Assembly: GCF_009904055.1 (NCBI RefSeq)
Contig: NZ_WYDP01000002.1
Coordinates: forward strand, 1 to 64,000
Direction: 5' to 3'
Length of the DNA: 64,000 nt
Origin: Rubellimicrobium sp. CFH 75288
Lineage (GTDB): Bacteria > Pseudomonadota > Alphaproteobacteria > Rhodobacterales > Rhodobacteraceae
The position numbers were made by a program, and so were the translations under genes. The notes beneath the pieces were generated by a model. The model was not told the origin of the DNA and searched no databases. It saw only the letters and a list, made by a program, of their open reading frames with translations. Shown piece by piece: positions 50,117 to 61,130 of this stretch. Position 1 is the first letter of the stretch. Every line of letters begins with the position of its first letter.

Positions 50117-50475
50117 TCGAGCGCGCCCTTCTTCCATTCGTAGATGAAGCCGATGGTGAGCACCGCGAGGAAGATCATCATCGACCAGAAGGCGGCGAGG
50201 CTGAGTTCCCCGAAGGCCACGGCCCAGGGGAACAGGAAGGCCACCTCGAGATCGAAGATAATGAACAGGATCGACACGAGGTAGAACCTCACGTCGAATT
50301 TCATGCGCGCGTCGTCGAAGGCGTTGAAGCCGCATTCGTAGGCGGAGACCTTTTCGGGGTCGGGGTTGCGGATGGCGATGACCCAGGCGGCCAGCATCAG
50401 GATCGCGCCGAGCGCCACCGCGAGGCCGAGAAAGATCAGGATAGGCAGGTAGTCCCTGAGCAGCCCTTCGGTCAC
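50107..50475 (-). CDS. nuoA: NADH-quinone oxidoreductase subunit A
   Basis: Membrane subunit of complex I at the junction of the two arms, 122 residues and three helices. The conserved loop [23 protein letters not shown] (split as [13 protein letters not shown] and [13 protein letters not shown]) is intact, with [11 protein letters not shown] following. It is the first gene of the nuo operon. Confidence 0.97.
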   Translation of the reverse strand: MTEGLLRDYLPILIFLGLAVALGAILMLAAWVIAIRNPDPEKVSAYECGFNAFDDARMKFDVRFYLVSILFIIFDLEVAFLFPWAVAFGELSLAAFWSMMIFLAVLTIGFIYEWKKGALEWQ

Positions 50476-50520
50476 GCGCGCCTCCGTGGGGGGAGGGACG
50501 CGGGCGCGCCCCCGGCCTGC

Positions 50521-50549
50521 GTCCTAGCGCCGCCCCGGAGGGAGGTCAA
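50521..50549 (-). promoter_or_regulatory. Promoter of the nuo operon
   Basis: On the minus strand TTGACC (50544-50549), 17 bases, TAGGAC (50521-50526), about 45 bases before the nuoA start. No other promoter of similar quality is evident before nuoA. Confidence 0.6.
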
Positions 50550-50646
50550 CGCGGGCGGGGCCGGGGAGGGGCCGCGCGGGACGTCGTGCCGCAGGAACGC
50601 CGCGGCCCCGCCCGCGTTGGGGCGCGGGCAGCCGAAGGAAGCGGGC

Positions 50647-51057
50647 ATGGAGGACGGGTCGGGCAGGGACCGGGCGCGCGGTGCCGCGGCCGGCGAGGGC
50701 GAGCGGGATTCGGGTCCGGCGATGCGGCGCGGGCTGATGGGCCGCTGCCCGCGCTGCGGCGAGGGGCGTCTTTTTGCGGGATTCCTGCGCGTGGCGCCCC
50801 GCTGCGACGCCTGCGGCGAGGACCTGGGCGAGTTCCGGGCCGCGGACGGGCCGGCCTTTGCGACGATCAGCGTCGTGGCGCTGCTGCTCATCCCGATCCT
50901 GGGCTGGAGCTTCGTGGTCCTGCGGCCCGATCCCCTGACGCTGAGCCTGATCGTGTCGGCGGCGGTCACGGTCCTGTCCCTGGTCGTGCTGCGGCTGACC
51001 AAGGGGATGTGGGTCGGCTATCTGTGGGCGATGGACGAGCGCGACCGGGGGGCGTGA
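50647..51057 (+). CDS. DUF983 zinc-ribbon membrane protein
   Basis: A 136-residue protein. Two CxxC pairs (GRCPRCGEGRLF and PRCDACGEDLG) form a likely zinc ribbon. Two membrane helices follow (ATISVVALLLIPILGW and LIVSAAVTVLSLVVLRL), with the conserved end KGMWVGYLWAM. The family is widespread in alphaproteobacteria and its function is unknown. ATG 50647 with GAAGGAAG upstream is preferred to an upstream TTG. Divergent from nuoA. Confidence 0.88.
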   Translation: MEDGSGRDRARGAAAGEGERDSGPAMRRGLMGRCPRCGEGRLFAGFLRVAPRCDACGEDLGEFRAADGPAFATISVVALLLIPILGWSFVVLRPDPLTLSLIVSAAVTVLSLVVLRLTKGMWVGYLWAMDERDRGA

Positions 51058-51062
51058 GGGGC

Positions 51063-51485
51063 CTACTCCTCCTTGGCGGGGGACCAGAGCACCGCCTCGG
51101 CGATCTCGAGCGAGTTGCCGGCGGGGTCGCGGAAGTAGAGCGACCGGCCGCCCTTGGGCCAGGCGATCTCCTGCTCGATCGCCACCCCGGCCCGGCCGAG
51201 GCGGTCGCGCCAGGCCTCGATCCCGTCGGGCTCGGCGGCAAAGCAGGTGTGGCCGGGGCCGCGCGCGCCGTGGGGCGGGATGGGCAGCGCGCCGGGCTCG
51301 GGGCCCCGTTCCGTCACCTCGGGGCGGAAGACCAGGAACACGCCGGGGCCGCAGCGGAAGAAGACGTGGCGGTCCCCCTCGCGCCGGATCTCCTCGAGGC
51401 CGATCACGTCGCGGTAGAAGGCCTGCGCGGCGTCGAGGTCGTCCACGTAGATGGCGGTCTCCAGGACATGGGCGGGGCTGGGCAT
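51063..51485 (-). CDS. VOC-family (glyoxalase/bleomycin-resistance fold) protein
   Basis: A 140-residue metalloenzyme-fold protein with two beta-alpha-beta-beta-beta units. ETAIYVDDLDAAQAFYRDVIGL opens the first (split as ETAIYVDDLD and AQAFYRDVIGL). GHTCFAAEPDGIEAW opens the second and SLYFRDPAGNSLEIAE closes it. Candidate metal ligands are the early glutamate, the histidine of GPGHTCF and the late glutamate. Substrate unknown. GGAGAGG precedes the ATG. It follows pheA in the same direction after 53 bases and may be co-transcribed. Confidence 0.88.
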   Translation of the reverse strand: MPSPAHVLETAIYVDDLDAAQAFYRDVIGLEEIRREGDRHVFFRCGPGVFLVFRPEVTERGPEPGALPIPPHGARGPGHTCFAAEPDGIEAWRDRLGRAGVAIEQEIAWPKGGRSLYFRDPAGNSLEIAEAVLWSPAKEE

Positions 51486-51538
51486 GATCCTCTCCGGCGC
51501 GACTCCTCGGCCGGAAGGTGGCGCGGGCTGTGGCGCGG

Positions 51539-52393
51539 TCAACCGGCCGGAGGGGCCGGCTCCTCGTGGCGCAGGCGCGCCGCGGGGAACACGCCCATCA
51601 GGCGCAAGGTCTCGGAGAAGTAGCGCAGCTCCTCGAGGGCGCGGGCCAGCGGCGGATCATCGGGATGGCCCTCCACCTCGGCGTAGAACTGGGCAGCCTG
51701 GAATCGGCCGCCGACGAGGTAGCTCTCGAGCTTGGTGACGTTGACGCCGTTGGTGGCGAAGCCGCCCAGCGCCTTGTAGAGCGCAGCCGGAATGTTGCGG
51801 ACGCGGAAGACGAGGCTGGTCATCATGCCCAGCGTGCCGCGGCGCGACAGGTCGGCCTCGCGGGCCATCACGAGAAAGCGCGTGGTGTTGCCCGCCTGAT
51901 CCTCCACCCCGCGCGCGAGGACCTGCAGGCCGTAGGCGCCGGCCGCGATCTCGGAGGCGAGCGCCGCCTCGGCCGGATCGGCAAGGCGCGCCACCTCGGC
52001 CGCGCCGGCGGCGTTGTCCGACCAGGCCAGGGTCGCATAGCCGCGCTCGCGCACGAAGCGCCGGGCCTGGCCGAGCAGGATGGCCATGCCGCGCACGCGG
52101 CGCACCGTCTCGAGCGTGGCGCCGGGCGGCGCCAGAAGCGCGATGCGGACGGGCAGGAACACCTCGTCCACGATGAACAGGCCGCTGTCGGGCAGGAGCT
52201 GGTGGACGTCGGCGACGCGCCCGTAGGTGGAGTTCTCCACCGCGATCATGCCGAGATCGGCCGCCCCCGAGCGGACGGCCGCGATCGCGTCCTCGAAGCC
52301 GGGACAGGGCAGCGGATCGTGGCCGGGCCGCGCGAGGCGGCAGGCCTCGTGGCCGTAGGCGCCGATCTCTCCCTGGAACGCGATCCTCGGCAT
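51539..52393 (-). CDS. pheA: Prephenate dehydratase
   Basis: Converts prephenate to phenylpyruvate in phenylalanine synthesis. The protein is monofunctional with 284 residues; there is no chorismate mutase domain. The catalytic part has RIAFQGEIGAYGHEA, GMIAVENSTYGRVADVH near residue 50 and the TRF motif GNTTRFLVMA near 170. The C-terminal ACT domain, with ALYKALGGFATNGVNVTKLES, gives the expected allosteric phenylalanine site. Divergent from the cytochrome c gene. Confidence 0.95.
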   Translation of the reverse strand: MPRIAFQGEIGAYGHEACRLARPGHDPLPCPGFEDAIAAVRSGAADLGMIAVENSTYGRVADVHQLLPDSGLFIVDEVFLPVRIALLAPPGATLETVRRVRGMAILLGQARRFVRERGYATLAWSDNAAGAAEVARLADPAEAALASEIAAGAYGLQVLARGVEDQAGNTTRFLVMAREADLSRRGTLGMMTSLVFRVRNIPAALYKALGGFATNGVNVTKLESYLVGGRFQAAQFYAEVEGHPDDPPLARALEELRYFSETLRLMGVFPAARLRHEEPAPPAG

Positions 52394-52464
52394 GCCCCCC
52401 CCTCATCGCCGGCAACGGCGTGGCTCATGATGCCGCACCCGTCCGCACCCGGCCGGCCTACACC

Positions 52465-52492
52465 TTGCGGAGGATCGCCGGAAGCGAATACA
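52465..52492 (+). promoter_or_regulatory. Possible promoter of the membrane cytochrome c gene
   Basis: TTGCGG (52465-52470) is followed after 16 bases by AATACA (52487-52492), about 40 bases before the start codon. The -10 is weak. Confidence 0.3.
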
Positions 52493-52529
52493 TGGGCGGC
52501 GACATGGCAGGGGACGGCTAGGGCGCGAC

Positions 52530-53063
52530 ATGTTCGACACGATGACTATCACCAAGATCGTGGGCGGCTTCTGCGGCACGCTGCTGGTCTTCCTTCTGGG
52601 CGCGTGGCTGGCGGAGAGCATCTTCCACCCGCATGTCGCCTACCATGACGGCGAACGGGTCCAGGGCTTCATCATCGAGGTCGCCGAGGAGGAGACCGGT
52701 CCGGTCGAGGAGGTCTCGGAAGAGGAGCTGATCGCGCAGTTCCAGGAGGCCTTCGCGGCGGCCGATCCGGCCGCGGGCGAGCGCGAGTTCCGTCCCTGCG
52801 CCGCCTGCCACAGCCTTGTCGCCGGAGAGAACCGGACGGGCCCCTATCTGGCCGGCGTGGTCGGCCGGGAGGTGGATACGGCGCAGGGTTTCAACTATTC
52901 GGGCGCGCTCGAACGGGTGGTCGATGTCTGGACCCCCGAACACCTGAACTTCTTCATCGAGAATCCCTCGGGCTACACGCCCGGCACCTCGATGAACTTC
53001 CGCGGCATCCGGGACCTGCAGGCGCGGGCGAACCTGATCGCCTATCTGGCCACGATCCAGTAG
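52530..53063 (+). CDS. Membrane-anchored cytochrome c (cytochrome c552/cy type)
   Basis: A 177-residue monohaem cytochrome. An uncleaved N-terminal helix (ITKIVGGFCGTLLVFLLGAWL) anchors it and is followed by an acidic linker rich in Glu. The class I domain has haem motif CAACH near residue 91, with GPYLAGVVGREV following and axial Met in PGTSMNFRGI near 153. The design is that of CycM/c552, which carries electrons from complex III to the aa3 oxidase without a soluble carrier. It is therefore a natural partner of the ctaD product. Confidence 0.92.
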   Translation: MFDTMTITKIVGGFCGTLLVFLLGAWLAESIFHPHVAYHDGERVQGFIIEVAEEETGPVEEVSEEELIAQFQEAFAAADPAAGEREFRPCAACHSLVAGENRTGPYLAGVVGREVDTAQGFNYSGALERVVDVWTPEHLNFFIENPSGYTPGTSMNFRGIRDLQARANLIAYLATIQ

Positions 53064-53141
53064 GGTCCGCCTCGCTCCCGGCCGATGGCGGAGCCCTGCC
53101 GTCCGCGGCCCGGCGTCACGGGCTTCTCACGCAATCTCGGC

Positions 53142-53170
53142 TTGAAATGGCACGGCGGGCGGCCTTTAGC
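53142..53170 (+). promoter_or_regulatory. Promoter of the yejABEF operon
   Basis: TTGAAA (53142-53147), 17 bases, TTTAGC (53165-53170). The leader of about 45 bases includes a small hairpin, CCCCGC with GCGGGG. Confidence 0.5.
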
Positions 53171-53221
53171 TGAGCCGACCCCGCGGCTGCGGGGTGTTGG
53201 CCTGTGCCCAGGAGAACCGGG

Positions 53222-55165
53222 ATGATCCGACCTCACCGCCCCCCGATTCGAGCCGCCGCTCTCGACGCCACCGCGCTCGGCCGGGCCGGCGCGTCGGTCC
53301 TCGGGCTTGCGGCGCTTCTGGCCGCGACGGCGCTGCCCGCCCAGGAGGCGAACCCGTCCGCGGAGCCCGACCCGGCCGGAGAGGTGACGGTGTCGCACGG
53401 CTACACCTTCTTCGGGAACCTGACCTATCCGGCCGATTTCGAGCATCTGGCCTATGTGAACCCCGACGCGCCGAAGGGCGGCGAGATCGCCACCTGGGCG
53501 CAGGGGACGTTCGACAGCTTCAACAACTTCACGCTGCTGGGCAACCCGGCCGCCCTGGCCACGGTCGGGCTCGAAACGCTGATGACGGGAGTGGCGGACG
53601 ACCCCACGGATCTCTACTGCCTCGTCTGCGAGACGATCGAGTATCCCGCGTCGCTCGACTGGGTGATCTTCAACCTGCGTCCCGAGGCGCGCTTTGCCGA
53701 CGGCTCGGCCCTGACGGCGCATGACGTGGCCTTTTCGCACGAGCTGTTCATGGAGCAGGGCCTGGCCTCGTTCCGCGCAGCCTTCGGCGCCCAGATCGCC
53801 GGGGTCGAGGTGCTGGACGACCACCGCATCCGCTTCGACTTCGCCCCGGAGGCGCCCGTGCGCGACCGCGTGGGCCTGGCGGGCGGCATCCCGATCCTGT
53901 CGAAGGCGTGGTTCGAGGAGACCGGCCGCCGCCTGGACGAGATGTGGACGGAGCCGGCGCTGGGCTCCGGTCCCTATGTGCTGGGCAGCGTGGACATGGG
54001 CCGCCGGGTGGTGTGGCAGCGCGATCCCGACTGGTGGGGCGCGGACCTGCCCATCAACCGCGGGCGGGCGAATTTCGACCGCATCCGGGTGGAGTACTTC
54101 GCCGATGCCGGTGTCGCGCTCGAGGCGTTCAAGGCGGGCGAATACACCTTCCGGATCGAGAATTCGTCGCTCCAGTGGGCGACGGGCTACGATTTCCCGG
54201 CGCTCCAGCAGGGATGGGTGGTGAAGGCCGAACTGCCTTCGGGCAATCTCGGCTCGGGCCAGAGCTTCGTCTTCAACCTGCGCCGGCCGACCTTCCAGGA
54301 CCCGCGCGTGCGCGAGGCGATCGGCCTGATGTTCAACTTCGAATGGTCGAACGCCACGCTGTTCTACGACAGCTACGTGCGCACGACCTCGTTCTGGGAC
54401 AACAGCGACCTCAAGGCCGAGGGCGTGCCCACGGAGGGCGAACGGGCGATCCTGGAGCCGCTGGTGGCCGAGGGGCTGCTGGATCCGTCCATCCTGACGG
54501 AGGAGGCCGTGATGCCCCCCGTCTCCTCGCCCGAGCGCGAGATCGACCGGGCCAACCTGCGCCGTGCGGCCGCGCTGCTGGACGAGGCGGGCTGGGAGAT
54601 CGGACAGGACGGGCTGCGCCGCAAGGACGGGCAGGTGCTGTCGGTCGTCTTCCTGGAATCCTCCCCCGCCTTCGAGCGGGTGATCCTGCCTTACGTGAAC
54701 AACCTGCGCCGTCTGGGGGTGGATGCCCGCCTCGACATGGTGGACCCCGCGCAGGAGACGCGCCGGCGCGACGAGGCCGATTTCGACATGGCCACCCAGC
54801 AGTTCAACCAGGACTGGGAGCCCTCGACCGGCCTGCGGCAATGGTTCGGCACCGAGGGCGCCGACGAGTCCAACCGCAACCTCATGGGCCTCAAGAGCGA
54901 GGCCGTGGACCGGCTGATCGACGTGGTCGTGGCCGCCGACGAGGAGGAGGAGATGAAGACGGCCGTGCGCGCGCTCGACCGCGTGCTGCGCGCCGAGCGG
55001 TTCTGGGTGCCGCAATGGTACAAGGACACGCACTGGGTCGCCTATTACGACATGTTCCGCCATCCCGATCCGCTGCCACCCTTCTCGCTGGGCCATCTCG
55101 ACTTCTGGTGGTTCGACGCGGACCGCGCGGCCGAGCTGCGCGCGGCCGGCGTGCTGCGCCGCTAG
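53222..55165 (+). CDS. yejA: Oligopeptide/microcin C-type ABC transporter substrate-binding protein
   Basis: Periplasmic family 5 solute-binding protein, 647 residues, with a signal peptide ending near ALPAQ. Typical parts are [29 protein letters not shown] (split as [15 protein letters not shown] and [10 protein letters not shown]), [26 protein letters not shown] and IRVEYF. The order yejA-yejB-yejE-yejF and the extended [12 protein letters not shown] start identify the Yej system. It imports peptides, in E. coli including the peptide-nucleotide antibiotic microcin C. ATG 53222 has AGGAG upstream. Confidence 0.93.
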   Translation: MIRPHRPPIRAAALDATALGRAGASVLGLAALLAATALPAQEANPSAEPDPAGEVTVSHGYTFFGNLTYPADFEHLAYVNPDAPKGGEIATWAQGTFDSFNNFTLLGNPAALATVGLETLMTGVADDPTDLYCLVCETIEYPASLDWVIFNLRPEARFADGSALTAHDVAFSHELFMEQGLASFRAAFGAQIAGVEVLDDHRIRFDFAPEAPVRDRVGLAGGIPILSKAWFEETGRRLDEMWTEPALGSGPYVLGSVDMGRRVVWQRDPDWWGADLPINRGRANFDRIRVEYFADAGVALEAFKAGEYTFRIENSSLQWATGYDFPALQQGWVVKAELPSGNLGSGQSFVFNLRRPTFQDPRVREAIGLMFNFEWSNATLFYDSYVRTTSFWDNSDLKAEGVPTEGERAILEPLVAEGLLDPSILTEEAVMPPVSSPEREIDRANLRRAAALLDEAGWEIGQDGLRRKDGQVLSVVFLESSPAFERVILPYVNNLRRLGVDARLDMVDPAQETRRRDEADFDMATQQFNQDWEPSTGLRQWFGTEGADESNRNLMGLKSEAVDRLIDVVVAADEEEEMKTAVRALDRVLRAERFWVPQWYKDTHWVAYYDMFRHPDPLPPFSLGHLDFWWFDADRAAELRAAGVLRR

Positions 55166-55178
55166 GGGCCCGCGTTCG

Positions 55179-56261
55179 GTGGGCGCCTATATCCTCCGAC
55201 GCCTCCTGCTCGTGATCCCGACGCTGTTCGGGATCATGGTGGTCAACTTCACGCTGACGCAGTTCGTCCCCGGCGGACCGATCGAGCAGATCATCGCCCA
55301 GATCGAGGGGCGCGGCGACGTGTTCCAGACCATCGCGGGCGGAGGCGGCGAGGCGCAGGTCGCGACGGAGGCGAACCCGACGGGCTATGCCGGCGCCCGC
55401 GGCCTTCCGCCCGAGTTCATCCGCCAGCTCGAGATCCAGTTCGGCTTCGACAAGCCCCCGCTCGAGCGCTTTCTCGAGATGATGTGGAACTACGTGCGGT
55501 TCGATTTCGGCGAATCGTGGTTCCGCTCGCGCTCGGTCGTCGATCTGGTGATCGAGAAGATGCCCGTCTCGATCACGCTGGGGCTGTGGTCCACGCTGAT
55601 CGCCTATCTGGTCTCGATCCCCCTCGGCATCCGCAAGGCGGTGCGCGACGGCACCCCCTTCGACACCTGGACCTCGGGCGCCATCATCATCGGCTATGCG
55701 ATCCCCGGCTTCCTGTTCGCGATCCTGCTGATCGTGCTGTTCGCCGGCGGCAGCTACTGGCGGATCTTTCCCCTGCGCGGCCTGACGAGCGAGAACTGGG
55801 AGGACCTGACGCTGATCGGCAAGGTGCTCGACTATCTGTGGCACATCACGCTGCCGGTTCTCGCCTCCACCATCTCGGCCTTCGCGACGCTGACGCTGCT
55901 GACGAAGAACAGCTTTCTCGACGAGATCAAGAAGCAGTACGTGATGACGGCGCGCGCCAAGGGCCTGTCGGAGCGGCGCGTCCTCTACGGTCACGTCTTC
56001 CGCAACGCGATGCTGATCGTGATCGCGGGCTTTCCGGGGCTGTTCATCGGGGTGTTCTTCGGCGGCAGCCTGATCATCGAGACGCTGTTTTCGCTCGACG
56101 GGCTGGGGCGGCTCGGCTTCGAGGCGGCGGTGGCGCGGGACTATCCGGTGGTGTTCGGCACGCTGTTCGCCTTCTCGCTCATGGGTCTGATCGTCGGCAT
56201 CCTGTCGGACCTGACCTATGTGCTCGTGGACCCGCGGATCGACTTCGCGAGCCGGGGGTGA
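55179..56261 (+). CDS. yejB: Peptide ABC transporter permease YejB
   Basis: Inner-membrane permease of 360 residues. N-terminal [20 protein letters not shown] is the family start. A periplasmic region of about 100 residues follows ([11 protein letters not shown] and [19 protein letters not shown]), then five more helices with the cytoplasmic EAA loop [21 protein letters not shown] region near residue 280. GTG 55179 lies 13 bases after yejA and is the only start placing the conserved N-terminal helix. Confidence 0.95.
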   Translation: MGAYILRRLLLVIPTLFGIMVVNFTLTQFVPGGPIEQIIAQIEGRGDVFQTIAGGGGEAQVATEANPTGYAGARGLPPEFIRQLEIQFGFDKPPLERFLEMMWNYVRFDFGESWFRSRSVVDLVIEKMPVSITLGLWSTLIAYLVSIPLGIRKAVRDGTPFDTWTSGAIIIGYAIPGFLFAILLIVLFAGGSYWRIFPLRGLTSENWEDLTLIGKVLDYLWHITLPVLASTISAFATLTLLTKNSFLDEIKKQYVMTARAKGLSERRVLYGHVFRNAMLIVIAGFPGLFIGVFFGGSLIIETLFSLDGLGRLGFEAAVARDYPVVFGTLFAFSLMGLIVGILSDLTYVLVDPRIDFASRG

Positions 56262-56265
56262 GGGG

Positions 56266-57539
56266 ATGAACGACGCCAAGCCCATCCGCCCGCCCGTCGC
56301 CGAGGCCCTGCCCGCGGCCGATGCCTCTGCGCTCGATCCGGGCTCGGTCCTGCCCGAGCCGATGCCGGGCGCGGCGCCTGCCCCCGTCCTGCCCGGCGAT
56401 ACCGGCCCGCCCCCCGCCCCGCCGCCCGTCCGGCGCGCCTGGCTGTCGCCGCTCAACCAGCGGCGCTGGCGCAACTTCCGCCGCAACCGGCGGGCGTTCT
56501 GGAGCCTCGTGATCTTCTCGATCCTGTTCGGCGTCTCGCTGTTCGCGGAGTTCATCGCCAACGACAAGCCCATCCTCGTGAACTTCCGCGGGGAGTGGCG
56601 GATGCCGGTTCTGACCTATTACTCGGAGGCCGATTTCGGGGGCGACCTGCCGCTGCCGGCGCGATACCGCGACGAGGAGCTGCAATGCCTGATCCTCACC
56701 GGCGGGGTGGAGGATTGCTTCTACGAGCCGCTCGAGACGATCGCGGCGGCGCAGGCCGGCACGCTCGACGATCCGAACTTCGAGCCCGGCTGGATGCTGT
56801 GGCCGCCGATCCCCTTCAGCTACGACACGATCGTGGACCGGCCCGGCGTCGCGCCCTCTCCGCCCGACTCGGTGAACTGGCTGGGCACGGACGACACCAA
56901 GCGCGACGTTCTGGCGCGCGTGATCTACGGGTTCCGCCTGTCGGTGATGTTCGCTCTGATCGTGACGACCTGCGCCTCGGTCATCGGGATCGTGGCCGGG
57001 GCGATCCAGGGCTATTTCGGCGGCTGGATCGACCTGATCTTCCAGCGGATCATCGAGATCTGGACGGGCACCCCGAACCTCTACGTCATCATCATCGTGT
57101 TCGCCATCCTGGGGCGGTCCTTCTGGCTTCTGGTGTTCCTGACGGTGCTGTTCGGCTGGCCGGCGCTGGTGGGCGTGGTGCGGGCCGAGTTCCTGCGCGC
57201 GCGCAACTTCGAATATGTCCGGGCGGCACGCGCGCTGGGCGTGTCCAACTGGACGATCATGTTCCGGCACCTTCTGCCCAATGCGATGGTGGCCACGGTC
57301 ACGATGCTGCCCTTCCTCGTCACGGGCGCGATCGCGACGCTGGCGGGGCTCGACTTCCTGGGCTACGGCCTGCCCTCCTCCGCCCCCTCGCTGGGAGAGC
57401 TGTCGCTGCAGGCCAAGCAGAACCTGCATGCGCCCTGGCTGGGCTTCACCGCCTTCTTCACCTTCGCCATCATGCTCGCGCTCCTCGTGTTCATCTTCGA
57501 GGGCGTGCGCGACGCCTTCGACCCGCGGAAGACGTTCCG

Positions 57540-57543
<4 letters not shown>
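56266..57543 (+). CDS. yejE: Peptide ABC transporter permease YejE
   Basis: Second permease, 425 residues. A Pro/Ala-rich cytoplasmic N-terminus of about 55 residues precedes SPLNQRRWRNFRRNRRAFWSL. A periplasmic insertion after the first helix carries GEWRMPVLTYY and WLGTDDTKRDVLARVIYG. The C-terminal permease core has the EAA loop RAARALGVSNWTIMFRHLLPNA (split as RAARALGVSNW and MFRHLLPNAM). It lies four bases after yejB; its last codons overlap the yejF start (GTGA). Confidence 0.95.
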
Positions 57544-59141
<1,598 letters not shown>

Positions 59142-59255
59142 CCGCCTACGATCCCCTCCCGCCGCGACGGTTCCTGTGATAGGCTCGGGGACGCGAACGC
59201 CCCGGCAGAGGGCCGTCGCGCAGGGGCCCGTCGAGGCCCGTCGGGAGGAGAATCC

Positions 59256-59831
59256 ATGTCCATCGCCTTGCACCCGTTGATCGACAACGGTCTGCCTGCG
59301 GAATCGCCGGATTTCGCGGGAGGAACCCTGGTCTGCGCCTGCTCGGAACGCCCGGTGCGTGTCCGCGTGGAAGGCCCCGTCGCCCACAACCATGCCTGCG
59401 GCTGCACCAAGTGCTGGAAGCCCGAGGGCGCGATGTTCTCGATCGTCGCCGTCGCGCCCAGCGACAAGGTCTCCGTCCTGGAGAACGGCGACAAGCTCGA
59501 GGTCGTGGACGAGACCGCCCTCATCCGTCGGCATCGCTGCACCGGCTGCGGCGTGCACCTCTACGGTCCGGTGGAACGGGCGCATCCCTTCCAGGGGCTC
59601 AGCTTCGTCCATCCCGAGCGGTTCGACACGCCCGGCTGGATGCGTCCGGCCTTTGCCGCCTTTGTCTCCTCGGTGATCGAGGCAGGGGTGCCGCCCGACC
59701 AGATGGATGCCGTGCGCACCCGCCTGCGCGAGGTGGGGCTCGAGCCCTACGACTGCCTGTCTCCGGCGCTGATGGACTACATCGCGACCTGGACCGTGCA
59801 GCACCGCGAGCCCGCGCCGCAGGCTGCCTGA
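59256..59831 (+). CDS. gfa: S-(hydroxymethyl)glutathione synthase (formaldehyde-activating)
   Basis: Accelerates condensation of formaldehyde with glutathione. The protein has 191 residues. Zinc-binding cysteines are visible in [24 protein letters not shown] and [12 protein letters not shown], the full Gfa set. Gfa-type length and C-terminal [11 protein letters not shown] support it. It lies 80 bases before fghA, giving two steps of the same pathway side by side. The glutathione-dependent formaldehyde dehydrogenase that would link them is not in the window. Confidence 0.95.
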   Translation: MSIALHPLIDNGLPAESPDFAGGTLVCACSERPVRVRVEGPVAHNHACGCTKCWKPEGAMFSIVAVAPSDKVSVLENGDKLEVVDETALIRRHRCTGCGVHLYGPVERAHPFQGLSFVHPERFDTPGWMRPAFAAFVSSVIEAGVPPDQMDAVRTRLREVGLEPYDCLSPALMDYIATWTVQHREPAPQAA

Positions 59832-59849
59832 CCGACCGGTCGGCGCCGC

Positions 59850-59878
59850 TTCTGCCGGACGTTCCTCCGCGCTAGGAT
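59850..59878 (+). promoter_or_regulatory. Possible promoter of fghA
   Basis: TTCTGC (59850-59855), 17 bases, TAGGAT (59873-59878), about 33 bases before the start codon. Confidence 0.4.
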
Positions 59879-59910
59879 CGGTGCGGGACCGACAGCACAG
59901 GAGCCACGGC

Positions 59911-60741
59911 ATGGAGCGGATCGCGGAATGGACCTCCCATGGGGGGCGGCAGATCGTGTGCACCCACCGGTCCGAGGCGACGGGGGGCGACATGACCTTT
60001 GCCGTGTTCCTGCCCCCTGCGGCGGAGCGGGGCCGCTGTCCGGTGCTGTGGTATCTGTCCGGCCTGACCTGCACCCATGCCAATGTCATGGAGAAGGGCG
60101 AGTATCGCCGCGCCGCGGCCGAAGCCGGGCTGATCGTCGTGTGTCCCGACACGTCCCCCCGCGGCGACGCGCCGGACGACGAGGCCTACGATCTGGGCCA
60201 GGGCGCGGGCTTCTATCTGGACGCGACGCAGCCGCCCTGGGCGGGCCGCTATGCCATGCGCCGCTATGTGGCGGAGGAGCTGGCAGAGCTGGTCCGCGCC
60301 TCCTTTCCCGTGGATGCCGACCGGCAGGGCATCACCGGCCATTCGATGGGAGGTCACGGGGCGCTGACCCTGGCGCTGACCCTGCCGGGGCGGTTCAGGT
60401 CGGTATCGGCCTTCGCCCCGATCGTCGCCCCGAGCCAGGTTCCCTGGGGGCAGAAGGCCTTTTCTGCCTATCTCGGCCCCGACCGGGGGACCTGGCGCCG
60501 GCACGATGCCGTCGCCCTGATCGAGGACGGAGCGCGGCTGCCGGACCTTCTCGTGGACCAGGGCGAGGCGGATGCGTTCCTCGAGCGCGAGTTGCGGCCC
60601 CATCTGCTCCGGCACGCCTGCGAGGCGGCGGGCATTCCGCTGACGCTGCGGATGCAGCCGGGTTATGACCATTCCTACTATTTCGTCTCGACCTTCATGG
60701 CCGATCACGTCGCCTGGCATGCCGAACGGCTGCGCGCCTGA
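59911..60741 (+). CDS. fghA: S-formylglutathione hydrolase
   Basis: Esterase that releases formate and glutathione from S-formylglutathione, the last step of glutathione-dependent formaldehyde oxidation. The protein has 276 residues, the family norm. Landmarks are LWYLSGLTCTHANVMEKG near residue 52, nucleophile elbow GHSMGGHGAL near 145, the catalytic Asp in LVDQGEAD near 215 and His in GYDHSYYFV near 252. ATG 59911 has AGGAG upstream. A 9-bp hairpin follows directly. Confidence 0.96.
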   Translation: MERIAEWTSHGGRQIVCTHRSEATGGDMTFAVFLPPAAERGRCPVLWYLSGLTCTHANVMEKGEYRRAAAEAGLIVVCPDTSPRGDAPDDEAYDLGQGAGFYLDATQPPWAGRYAMRRYVAEELAELVRASFPVDADRQGITGHSMGGHGALTLALTLPGRFRSVSAFAPIVAPSQVPWGQKAFSAYLGPDRGTWRRHDAVALIEDGARLPDLLVDQGEADAFLERELRPHLLRHACEAAGIPLTLRMQPGYDHSYYFVSTFMADHVAWHAERLRA

Positions 60742-60747
60742 GAGGGT

Positions 60748-60771
60748 GCCGATCACCACCTTGTGATCGGC
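60748..60771 (+). terminator. Hairpin after fghA
   Basis: GCCGATCAC and GTGATCGGC form a perfect 9-bp stem with loop CACCTT, starting six bases after the fghA stop. No T-run follows. It probably ends or stabilises the gfa-fghA transcript. Confidence 0.6.
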
Positions 60772-60834
60772 GCGGGGCAACCGGCCGGGCTGCTGCCGCG
60801 TGTGTGATGATCGGTGCGCGCAAGGAGGCTCGCC

Positions 60835-61035
60835 ATGATCGAACTGGTCTTTGTCGCCTGCCTGAGCGCCTCGCCGGAGATCTGCGAGCGGCGTTCCCTG
60901 CTGTTTGTGGACATCTCGCTCGTCAGCTGCGCCATGGCGGCCCAGCCCGAACTGGTCCGCTGGACCGAGACCCATCCGGGCTGGCAGGTCCGCCGCTGGA
61001 CCTGCCGCGTGGCCACCGGCGAGCGCGAGATCTGA
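60835..61035 (+). CDS. Small uncharacterised protein, 66 residues
   Basis: Begins MIELVFVACLSASPEICERRSLL and carries four cysteines (ACLS, EICE, VSCAM, WTCRV), with TETHPGWQVRRW near the end. The ribosome site AAGGAGG seven bases upstream is the strongest in this region. No membrane helix or signal peptide is convincing. The conserved-looking cysteines suggest a metal or disulfide fold. I recall similar short proteins from Rhodobacterales but no function. It sits between fghA and the quinoprotein-relay genes. Confidence 0.75.
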   Translation: MIELVFVACLSASPEICERRSLLFVDISLVSCAMAAQPELVRWTETHPGWQVRRWTCRVATGEREI

Positions 61036-61130
61036 CCGCTCCGCTCCGCCCCGCGGCCCGTTCGCGGACCCGATGGACAGGCCCTTTCGGGAGAGGTTTG
61101 ATGCATCCGTCCGTCCGGGGAGGAGACAGG

